This document shows positions 8,583 to 16,339 of a stretch of 64,000 bases of DNA, piece after piece. Below the pieces are notes generated by a model that saw nothing but the letters and a program-made list of their open reading frames with translations, had not been told where the DNA came from and did not search any database. This DNA is from Clostridium cylindrosporum DSM 605 (GTDB taxonomy: Bacteria > Bacillota > Clostridia > Clostridiales > Caloramatoraceae): positions 124,001 to 188,000 of the forward strand of contig NZ_LFVU01000028.1 in the NCBI RefSeq assembly GCF_001047375.1, in the 5' to 3' direction. A program made the translations under genes and the position numbers. The stretch's first letter is position 1; every line of letters begins with the position of its first letter.

Positions 8583-10445
8583 TCAATTAAATACTTTTAT
8601 TAAATTATTTTCTATGATTTTATCTGTGACTGTAAAATACTCGTTCATTTTATCAAAATACTTTTGATAATCCTTTTTATTTAATTCCTTTTTTGTTTTC
8701 CTATCATATATCTTATCCTCTGCCTTAACATAAATAACACTATCTGTTACAAAGTTTCCTGCTCTAGTTACTACAAAACCTTCACTTTTATTTAAGAGGT
8801 CTTGTCCAAGGGTTACCTTTGTTTTAAATCCAAATAGATTAGCAAGTGTAGGATAAAGGTCGTACTGTCCTGCTACAGAGTCCACATCCCCTTTTAAATT
8901 ACTACCTGGTATGTGAATCATTGATACTACCTTTTGAGCCTCTTGCCATTCAAACTCTGAAATAGTCTCTTTTCCATATACTACCTTTGCAAGTTGATCT
9001 CTCTTATCAGATGATATAGCAGAATGATCCCCATAGATTGCTATTACAGTATTATCATATAGTCCTTCTTTTTTCAGATCATTTAAAAATTGTCCTAATG
9101 CTTCATCTGTATACCTAGCAGTTTTTATATAGTCACCAACTAAACTACCCTCATATTCCCCAACATTCATAACATCCTTTAGAGAGTTTTTCTCATCTCT
9201 AAAAGAAAAATGACTTGTTAAAGATATCATAAAACCATAAAATGGCTTTGGATATGATTTCAACTTTTCTATATTTTGTCTAAAAAATGACTTATCACTT
9301 AATCCAAGAATCTTCACATCATCTATTTTATAGTTTTTCTCACTTTGAAAAGTATCAAATCCAAGAGCCTTATACATTTCTTGTCTATTCCAAAAACCTG
9401 GCCTATTTGCATGCATAACAGCAGTATAGTATCCACTTTCTTTTAAAGATTTAGGAAGAGAATTATACTCGTTTTGTGCATACTGATAATATACAGAGCC
9501 TTCCCTTGCTGGTAAAAGTGACGTATTAGATAAAAACTCAGCGTCAGATGTTCCTCCTAGTGAGGTTTGGAAATAATAATTCTTGAAGTTTAAACTTTCT
9601 TTAGCAAGCTTATTTAAATTAGGAGTTATTTCTACCCCATTTATCTTCTTATTTAAAACAAAGCTTTGGAAAGCTTCAAGCTGAATAACAATAAGATTTT
9701 TTCCCTTTGCTATTCCATTATATTTAGGATTATTTAAGCTTGTCTTATTTTTATTTTCAAAAAATGCTTCTACCTGTGCCTTTTCATCCTCGGTTATTGA
9801 AGATTTTTTTAGCATATAATTATTAATATATTTATTTATATCAAGAACATGATAATTTAGAAGCCCAACTTCTCTAACAATTGCTTTTTTATCATAAAAG
9901 CTATTAAGTATCCCAACTTGCATCTTAGCAAGTCCAATAACGCTTAATGCGGATAACATAAAGCCTATTATAAGCATAGATATAGATGATATTACCCTTT
10001 TATTAAACTTTAACTCTCCCCTAGTTATCTCTCTTTTATTCTTAAGATAAAAAGGAATTAAAATAATTAGGTCTAAAATATAAAGTAAGTCAAATATCGT
10101 TATAAGATTAAATACACTGTCCTTAACTTCTCCTGTAATTCCAAGCTGCTTTATAAGCCCAATTGTAGTTACATCTAAGAAGTATCTATTGTATACATTG
10201 TCTATATAAATAATTAAAGTTACGATTATATTAATCACGAAGAAAATAGGTATTCGAATTCTTTTAGTAAAGAAATATGAAAAACCTAATAAAACTAAAA
10301 CTGAGCCTAAACACCCTATAATAGTATAAAATGAAAGGCCATTTAGTTTAAGTGTAATATTTGAAGATATAAGCTTTAAAAAGATTATAGATATAAATAA
10401 AAGTATATCTAAATTGTTCTTTAGTATTTTTTGTGTAGAGTTCAA
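8583..10445 (-). CDS. LtaS-like sulfatase-fold phosphoglycerol transferase (first copy)
   Basis: The roughly 620-residue protein has five N-terminal membrane helices (to about residue 180) and a large extracellular sulfatase-fold domain. Expected LtaS metal and active-site residues are visible: Glu in VIQLEAFQ, the catalytic Thr in GGTSDAEF (about residue 298), His in TSHFSF, and Asp-His in YGDHSAI (about 471). Such enzymes polymerise glycerol phosphate from phosphatidylglycerol into lipoteichoic acid or decorate related polymers. The frame is open to a TTG at 10463, but AAAGGAG lies eight bases before the TTG at 10445, giving MNSTQKILKNN, so that start is chosen. A second paralog is at 51932. 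Confidence 0.9.
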   Translation of the reverse strand: MNSTQKILKNNLDILLFISIIFLKLISSNITLKLNGLSFYTIIGCLGSVLVLLGFSYFFTKRIRIPIFFVINIIVTLIIYIDNVYNRYFLDVTTIGLIKQLGITGEVKDSVFNLITIFDLLYILDLIILIPFYLKNKREITRGELKFNKRVISSISMLIIGFMLSALSVIGLAKMQVGILNSFYDKKAIVREVGLLNYHVLDINKYINNYMLKKSSITEDEKAQVEAFFENKNKTSLNNPKYNGIAKGKNLIVIQLEAFQSFVLNKKINGVEITPNLNKLAKESLNFKNYYFQTSLGGTSDAEFLSNTSLLPAREGSVYYQYAQNEYNSLPKSLKESGYYTAVMHANRPGFWNRQEMYKALGFDTFQSEKNYKIDDVKILGLSDKSFFRQNIEKLKSYPKPFYGFMISLTSHFSFRDEKNSLKDVMNVGEYEGSLVGDYIKTARYTDEALGQFLNDLKKEGLYDNTVIAIYGDHSAISSDKRDQLAKVVYGKETISEFEWQEAQKVVSMIHIPGSNLKGDVDSVAGQYDLYPTLANLFGFKTKVTLGQDLLNKSEGFVVTRAGNFVTDSVIYVKAEDKIYDRKTKKELNKKDYQKYFDKMNEYFTVTDKIIENNLIKVFN

Positions 10446-10518
10446 AATCTCAGCTCCTTTCAAGCATTTAAAAGTATATTACATACTGAATCCTTGAGTT
10501 AAACATAGTACAATATAA

Positions 10519-10544
10519 AAAGAAGTAGCATATGCTACTTCTTT
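10519..10544 (-). terminator. Terminator of the folate operon
   Basis: AAAGAAGTAGCA (10519-10530) is the reverse complement of TGCTACTTCTTT (10533-10544), and the leftward strand continues into T-rich sequence. The folK stop codon (10535-10537) lies inside the stem. Confidence 0.8.
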
Positions 10545-10993
10545 AAATTTTCTAGTAAATCTCTTATTGTTACATTAAGAAGTGGATGAATCTTATCAGG
10601 ACAAATATCATTAAGAGGCTCCAAAACAAATTGTCTATTAACCATATCTGTATGTGGAACTTTTAAATCTTCTTCGTCGTGTACTTCATCATTAAACATA
10701 AGTATATCAAGATCAATAATTCTAGGTCCCCATCTAATAAGTCTAACTCTTCCTATATCATTTTCTATGTCTAGAAGCGCTTTTAGGGTTTCCCTGCAAT
10801 TTAAATGAGTTTCAACCTCTATAGCTCCGTTTAAAAAAGGAGGTTGATCTGTATAACCGTATGGCTCTGTTTCATACATTTTAGATTTAGCCGTAATTCT
10901 CATACCTCTTTGCTCAATCATTACAAAGGCATCTTCCACTGCTTTATGTCTATCTCCTATGTTGCTTCCAAATGCTATATATGCTTTATTCAT
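10535..10993 (-). CDS. folK: 6-hydroxymethyl-7,8-dihydropterin pyrophosphokinase
   Basis: This 152-residue HPPK transfers pyrophosphate from ATP to 6-hydroxymethyl-dihydropterin, preparing it for FolP. The N-terminus AYIAFGSNIGDR, the middle YETEPYGYTDQPPFLN and the signature GPRIIDLDILMF are all present, and the length is normal for a stand-alone HPPK. It overlaps the end of folP by 8 bases, consistent with translational coupling, and is the last gene of the operon. Confidence 0.97.
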   Translation of the reverse strand: MNKAYIAFGSNIGDRHKAVEDAFVMIEQRGMRITAKSKMYETEPYGYTDQPPFLNGAIEVETHLNCRETLKALLDIENDIGRVRLIRWGPRIIDLDILMFNDEVHDEEDLKVPHTDMVNRQFVLEPLNDICPDKIHPLLNVTIRDLLENLKK

Positions 10994-11831
10994 TTCTTAA
11001 TACCTCAGCCATTCTAGCAGCTCTATAATTTTCCAAAACATCATGCACTCTAATCATTTCAATTCCCTTTAAAGCTGCATAACATGTTATTGCCATAGTT
11101 CCTTCTAGTCTTTCCTCAGGTGGTAAATTACCAAGTGCTACACCAATAGTAGTTTTTCTTGATACAGCAAGAAGAATAGGCATATCAAATTCATAAAATT
11201 CTTCTATTTTCTTCATTGCTTCAATATTATGTTCATATAATTTACCAAACCCTATTCCTGGATCAAGCATTATTTTATCTTCTTTTATTCCTTTAGAGAT
11301 TGCATAATCTATTCTATCTCTAAAAAACTCCTTCATTTCTTTAACAACATCATCATATTGAGGATTTTGTTGCATATCCTTTGGAGTTCCCTTGATATGC
11401 ATTATTATTACAGGTACATCATAATCTCTAACAACATCAGCCATCCTATCATCAAATGTAAGACCACTAATATCATTTATAATATCTGCTCCTGCTTTAA
11501 TTGCTTCCTCAGCTGTTTTTGCTCTATATGTGTCTACAGAAATTAAAACATCTTTATTAACTTTTCTGATTTCTTTAATAAGGGGAACTACTCTTTGTAT
11601 CTCCTCATCTACATCAACAGGATCAGAACCTGGTTTTGTAGATTCTCCACCTATATCAAGTATATCTGCACCATTTGCTATCATTTCCTTAGCTTTTTCT
11701 ACAGCTGAGCTTAATGATGAAACTCTTGATTCCTCATAGAAGGAGTTATGGGTAGCATTAAGTATGCCCATTATCTTCATATTATCAAAATTATATACTT
11801 TTCCATCTTTTAATGTGATGTTTTTTCTCAT
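10986..11831 (-). CDS. folP: Dihydropteroate synthase
   Basis: This 281-residue TIM-barrel enzyme joins p-aminobenzoate to the pterin pyrophosphate. Motifs are DILDIGGESTKPGSDPV (loop 2), DIINDISG, the MHIKGTP segment, DPGIGFGK and the phosphate-binding SRKTTIG with RVHDV at the end. Loop 1 reads GILNATHNSF (residues 22-31), whereas most enzymes have NVTPDSF: the Asn25 metal/phosphate ligand is kept, but Pro and Asp of TPD are His and Asn. The ORF and order in the operon leave no doubt about the family. It starts 18 bases after folE2 ends. Confidence 0.96.
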   Translation of the reverse strand: MRKNITLKDGKVYNFDNMKIMGILNATHNSFYEESRVSSLSSAVEKAKEMIANGADILDIGGESTKPGSDPVDVDEEIQRVVPLIKEIRKVNKDVLISVDTYRAKTAEEAIKAGADIINDISGLTFDDRMADVVRDYDVPVIIMHIKGTPKDMQQNPQYDDVVKEMKEFFRDRIDYAISKGIKEDKIMLDPGIGFGKLYEHNIEAMKKIEEFYEFDMPILLAVSRKTTIGVALGNLPPEERLEGTMAITCYAALKGIEMIRVHDVLENYRAARMAEVLRNE

Positions 11832-11849
11832 CCTAATACATCTCTTTTC

Positions 11850-12626
11850 CTATAAAGTACAACCTTTTTCTGTGTATGCAAATGCATTGTGGTTATGAAT
11901 ACTTTCTATACTTTCAACATAAGTGCTGTACCAAGTAATTCCCTCATAAGCTTCAAGTCTTGCAGCTGTTTCACGTGCAACGTCTTCAACAAATCTTGGG
12001 TTTAGGTATGCTTGTTCAGTTACCCACTTTTCATCTTGTCTCTTAAGTAGAGTAAATATTGGAGAACTTGCACTTTCTTCAGCTATCTTTACAAGGTCTT
12101 CAATCCAAATTAGCTTATCCATTTCAATCTTCATCTTAATAATAGCTCTTTGGTTATGCGCTCCAAATTCACTAATTTCCTTTGAACAAGGACAAAGTGT
12201 TGTTGCAGGTACTGCTACTTCTAAAATAAACTTAAATCCAGTTTCTACTGAATATTCTGCATCAAAGCAACATTGAACATCATATGGTGCCATTATTCCA
12301 GTCACAGGAGAAGCCTTTGTTACAAAGTAATCAAATGCGATTCTACAGTGTCCTGTTTTAGCTTCTAATCTTTCTACTAAGTGTTTTAGCATTTCTTCAA
12401 GACCCTTAGGTGAGAATTGTGGAGCTTCTTTAATAACTTCAACAAATCTACTCATATGAGTTCCTCTTTGGTCATGTGGTAGATAAACAGATAAATCCAT
12501 AGTAGATACTGTTGTTTGCTCTCCTGATGTTTTATCCAGAACCTTAATAGGCCACTTTAAATCATTTATACCTACCTTCTTTAATGCTATGTTTCTCGTA
12601 TCCTTTTGGCTTTGTACGTCCTTCAT
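11850..12626 (-). CDS. folE2: GTP cyclohydrolase IB
   Basis: This 258-residue FolE2-family enzyme converts GTP to 7,8-dihydroneopterin triphosphate, the entry step for folate and queuosine. The catalytic Cys147 lies in TTLCPCSKEIS, at the same number as in the Neisseria enzyme. Other family segments are LPHDQRGTHMSRFVE, TGHCRIAFDYF and GAHNQRA. FolE2 uses metals other than zinc, such as Mn, unlike FolE. It follows the PTPS gene with a 3-base gap, so the two acting enzymes of the early pterin pathway are made together. Confidence 0.96.
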   Translation of the reverse strand: MKDVQSQKDTRNIALKKVGINDLKWPIKVLDKTSGEQTTVSTMDLSVYLPHDQRGTHMSRFVEVIKEAPQFSPKGLEEMLKHLVERLEAKTGHCRIAFDYFVTKASPVTGIMAPYDVQCCFDAEYSVETGFKFILEVAVPATTLCPCSKEISEFGAHNQRAIIKMKIEMDKLIWIEDLVKIAEESASSPIFTLLKRQDEKWVTEQAYLNPRFVEDVARETAARLEAYEGITWYSTYVESIESIHNHNAFAYTEKGCTL

Positions 12627-12629
12627 GAT

Positions 12630-12983
12630 TTACCCCCTATATATTAGGCCACTAGTTTTAGTTTCCCATATTTCTATTTCAAATAATTTACAATTATCTC
12701 TTTTTATTTCATCAACTAGTTCATTCCATACATATTTTGCTATGTTTTCTGCTGTTGGCTGTTCTATAATATCATTTAAATAATAATGGTCTAACTTATC
12801 TATTACTTTAGCTTTTACTATTCTCTTAAGCTCAACGAAGTCAAAAACCATATCTTCTTCACCTGGTTCTCCTTCAATCTTCACAATTAACTTATAAGTA
12901 TGCCCATGTAATCTTTCACATTTACCATGATATTTTACCAAGTTATGTGCAGCATCAAATTCAAACTCTTTTATTAGTATCAT
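12630..12983 (-). CDS. 6-pyruvoyltetrahydropterin synthase family; probable dual PTPS-I/III
   Basis: The 117-residue tunnelling-fold protein has zinc ligands His13, His26 and His28 and the motif Cys22-Glu23-x-x-His-Gly-His (KCERLHGH). QueD (PTPS-I) uses the Cys in CxxxHGH; PTPS-III enzymes that replace FolB in folate synthesis use a Glu in ExxHGH. Both residues are present here, the CExxHGH form described for dual-function PTPS-I/III enzymes. It opens an operon with folE2, folP and folK that contains no folB (dihydroneopterin aldolase), so a folate role producing 6-hydroxymethyl-dihydropterin is well supported. A queuosine role is also possible, although no queC, queE or queF is in view. The ribosome site (GGAG, about 12 bases before ATG) is unusually distant. 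Confidence 0.88.
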   Translation of the reverse strand: MILIKEFEFDAAHNLVKYHGKCERLHGHTYKLIVKIEGEPGEEDMVFDFVELKRIVKAKVIDKLDHYYLNDIIEQPTAENIAKYVWNELVDEIKRDNCKLFEIEIWETKTSGLIYRG

Positions 12984-13309
12984 AAATTAATTCAACTCCA
13001 TCTAATTTTATATTTTCCTACACAATTATACAATATACTTATAGAATTATACAAACCTATAAATTTTACTGAATGAATTTTGTAATTTTAACAACTTTAT
13101 TATATATCATTGCAATAAAACTATCAATTAGAGAATAATATATTTAAATATATATTTTTTTATTTTAATTAGAAATATTTTGTCGAATAATCTATGTCTA
13201 TATTTTGTCTAATAAAATTCTATATTATTTATACTTTATATATAATCTTTGCAGATATCTATTAATTATTACTAAGATTATTTACATACTTAAAAATATA
13301 ACAATATTG
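12984..13309. other. AT-rich intergenic region before the zinc-ribbon gene
   Basis: About 325 bases separate the leftward folate operon from the promoter of the rightward zinc-ribbon gene. Apart from the promoter-like elements listed separately, I see only A/T-rich sequence. I did not find a folate-responsive (THF) riboswitch or any open frame with a ribosome site. Confidence 0.6.
13025..13054 (-). promoter_or_regulatory. Predicted sigma-A promoter of the folate operon
   Basis: Read on the minus strand, TTGTAT (13049-13054) and TATAAT (13025-13030) are 18 bases apart and lie about 45 bases upstream of the PTPS start. Confidence 0.5.
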
Positions 13310-13338
13310 TTGCCTGAAAATTAAAAAAATGATATAAT
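13310..13338 (+). promoter_or_regulatory. Predicted sigma-A promoter of the zinc-ribbon gene
   Basis: TTGCCT (13310-13315) and TATAAT (13333-13338) are 17 bases apart. Transcription from about 13345 would give a leader of roughly 107 bases. Its stretch at about 13365-13440 is visibly richer in G and C than its surroundings. Confidence 0.65.
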
Positions 13339-13451
13339 AATTAAAAATTTTAATTAGGAATTTAACCCGTCTAGACCATGTTTACCCTTCTATTTCGGGA
13401 GAATGAGTCTATTGAATCTGGTGAATCCCTAAACTACAGGAGGTATGTAAA

Positions 13452-13607
13452 ATGGCAGACAAGACAATTGTATGCAAAGATTGCTCAAAGGAATTTATCT
13501 TCACTGAAGGAGAACAAGCGTTCTACGCAGAAAAAGGATTCGAAAATGAACCTAAGAGATGCCCTGATTGTAGAAGAGCTAAGAAAAACCAAAGTAGAGA
13601 ATTTTAA
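13452..13607 (+). CDS. Small zinc-ribbon protein, 51 aa
   Basis: This short gene is masked by a longer open frame. It reads MADKTIVCKDCSKEF..., with two CxxC knuckles (Cys8/Cys11 and Cys37/Cys40, the second in RCPDCRRAKK) about 25 residues apart and a basic tail. This is the arrangement of the zf-trcl class of probable zinc-binding proteins. AGGAGG lies nine bases before the ATG, a good promoter lies upstream, and a terminator follows, so it is its own transcription unit. The knuckles imply zinc binding and the basic end suggests RNA or DNA contact, but the function of this family is not established. Confidence 0.85.
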   Translation: MADKTIVCKDCSKEFIFTEGEQAFYAEKGFENEPKRCPDCRRAKKNQSREF

Positions 13608-13622
13608 TTAAATTTGATTTTC

Positions 13623-13650
13623 AAGGAACCTTTTTAGGTTCCTTTTTTAA
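13623..13650 (+). terminator. Terminator after the zinc-ribbon gene
   Basis: AAGGAACC (13623-13630) pairs with GGTTCCTT (13637-13644) around TTTTTA and is followed by a T run. Confidence 0.9.
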
Positions 13651-13752
13651 TGGAATGCTTTAGCTATAGATTTTCATGTTGCATTTTATTCCATATACAT
13701 ATATGTATAAAAACAAGCAGTTTTATTTAGAATAATACCGAGGTGTTTAAAT

Positions 13753-14184
13753 ATGATTGGTATTATTTTTTCTATTGTAGCTGGAGCACTTATGAGTTTC
13801 CAAGGAGTTTTTAATACTCGTCTAAACGAGAGAATAGGTATTTGGGAAGCAAGTGCATTTGTTCATGGAACTGCACTAATTGTTTCTATTTTAGCTTTAC
13901 TTTTCGTAGCAAATGGTGACTTTAGAAAGATTGTTGAAGTAGATAAATTATACTTAACAGGTGGTATTATTGGTGCCTTAATAACATTTACAGTTATAAA
14001 GGGTGTATCACTACTTGGGCCTACCTGTGCAGTTTCTACAATTTTAGTTGCGCAGCTTTTAACAGCTGCAGCAATTGATAAGTTTACTTTATTTGGAACT
14101 GCTCCTGTTGAGTTTGGGTTATCTAAATTTATAGGCGTTGGAATAATGATTATTGGAATTATTATTTTCAAGTGCAAAGGATAA
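13753..14184 (+). CDS. DMT superfamily YdcZ-type transporter (DUF606)
   Basis: The 143-residue protein has about five membrane helices and starts MIGIIFSIVAGALMSFQGVFNTRL, a hallmark of the YdcZ/DUF606 family, half-size members of the drug/metabolite transporter superfamily. Such proteins often work as pairs or dimers; only one copy is present here. The substrate is unknown. It has its own short upstream region and ends in a terminator shared with mnmA. Confidence 0.85.
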   Translation: MIGIIFSIVAGALMSFQGVFNTRLNERIGIWEASAFVHGTALIVSILALLFVANGDFRKIVEVDKLYLTGGIIGALITFTVIKGVSLLGPTCAVSTILVAQLLTAAAIDKFTLFGTAPVEFGLSKFIGVGIMIIGIIIFKCKG

Positions 14185-14189
14185 TAATA

Positions 14190-14221
14190 TAAATTAAAGC
14201 AGCCATTTTGGCTGCTTTAAT

Positions 14222-14224
<3 letters not shown>
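14190..14224. terminator. Bidirectional terminator between the YdcZ gene and mnmA
   Basis: TAAATTAAAGCAGCC (14190-14204) pairs with GGCTGCTTTAATTTA (14210-14224) around a 5-base loop. The mnmA stop codon (14222-14224) is within the right arm. Confidence 0.85.
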
Positions 14225-15370
<1,146 letters not shown>

Positions 15371-15629
15371 TTAACAAGCGTAAACTTCATTTTACTCCCT
15401 AGTAATCCTTTAATATTATAACATTATACATGAAATTTAAAAATACTTCTTAATTTTAATATAAAATATTGAAATATAGCACATTTTATTTCCTGAGAAA
15501 TAATTTGTTGCTTTCTGCTAATTTTCTGACAGATAAATAATTTAATTGCTAACACTTATTACATAAACTTATTTTTATCACTATTTATATCTATTTTAAC
15601 CTTTTAATAATAAAAAAAACAAATAACCA

Positions 15630-16241
15630 TCATATAGTTATTTGTAATTTCTTAATCATATTTTCTTTATTATCTAATACAATTTTCATAACAGAATCGT
15701 AGTCCTCCATAGTATCAACATCTTTTAATACTCCAGAATCATTTACATCTATAATTATTGCATATTTACTTCTCACAAAATCTCTTAAACTAGTATAATT
15801 ACAATTGTTAAGTAAGTCTTCTATCAAATAGCTTTTTATCAAAATTGGATGTCCTTTTCTTTCATTAAACCTTGGAATAACAATATCTGAATCAATCTTT
15901 AATATGGCATTGTATGTGTTTTTATTGATTATTGGGTAGTCCCCTGGAGTAAAGAAAAAACGCTCCTTTGTAATATGCCTTACCCCTTCTTTTACAGAAC
16001 TAAACATTCCATCTCTATAATTCTCATTGTAAACAACCTTAACCTTATTATATCTACTTAGAATCGAGTGTATTTCTTCTATACGATGTCCTCCTACAAC
16101 GATTATTTTAGAGCAAACATCATACATCCCCTCTATACATCTTTCTATAATAGATTTCCCATCTATATCTAATGACATTTTATAATTGTCACCTGTTCTT
16201 GTTGATAAACCAGCGGCTAAAACAATTCCCTCTACTTCCAT
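15630..16241 (-). CDS. mocA: Molybdenum cofactor cytidylyltransferase-like NTP transferase
   Basis: The 203-residue protein has the nucleotidyltransferase fold: GIVLAAGLSTRTGDNYKM at the N-terminus (nucleotide and pyrophosphate loop), then VVGGHRIEEI, DGMFSSVKEG and the metal-binding FFFTPGDYPII. The final third contains GHPILI and VNDSGVLKDVDTMEDY. This pattern is that of MocA/MobA-like enzymes; CTP transfer to molybdopterin makes the MCD cofactor used by xanthine dehydrogenases. The position just downstream of xdhA on the same strand supports MocA over MobA. A hairpin lies in the 98-base gap. Confidence 0.85.
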   Translation of the reverse strand: MEVEGIVLAAGLSTRTGDNYKMSLDIDGKSIIERCIEGMYDVCSKIIVVGGHRIEEIHSILSRYNKVKVVYNENYRDGMFSSVKEGVRHITKERFFFTPGDYPIINKNTYNAILKIDSDIVIPRFNERKGHPILIKSYLIEDLLNNCNYTSLRDFVRSKYAIIIDVNDSGVLKDVDTMEDYDSVMKIVLDNKENMIKKLQITI

Positions 16242-16271
16242 TTTACATTTTCACCTCAATTTATAATAAAT

Positions 16272-16321
16272 AAAGTGGCTGCCAGTATAATAATGTTTTA
16301 TCATACTGGCCTTTGCACTTT
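16272..16321 (-). terminator. Interrupted hairpin between xdhA and mocA
   Basis: GCCAGTAT (16281-16288) pairs with ATACTGGC (16303-16310), and outside it AAAGTG (16272-16277) pairs with CACTTT (16316-16321) across a small internal loop. Only a weak T-rich tract follows on the minus strand. It may attenuate or process the xdh transcript rather than end it fully. Confidence 0.5.
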
Positions 16322-16339
16322 ATCTATTAATTATATATG

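Noticed and set aside
12984-13309. Tetrahydrofolate riboswitch for the folate operon
   Set aside because: None of the conserved core segments were recognisable; only promoter-like elements are present.
13378-13611. 77-residue open frame with MFTLLFRENES start
   Set aside because: It overlaps the 51-residue zinc-ribbon ORF in another frame, lacks a ribosome site, and has no recognisable features; the zinc-ribbon frame has AGGAGG and paired CxxC motifs.
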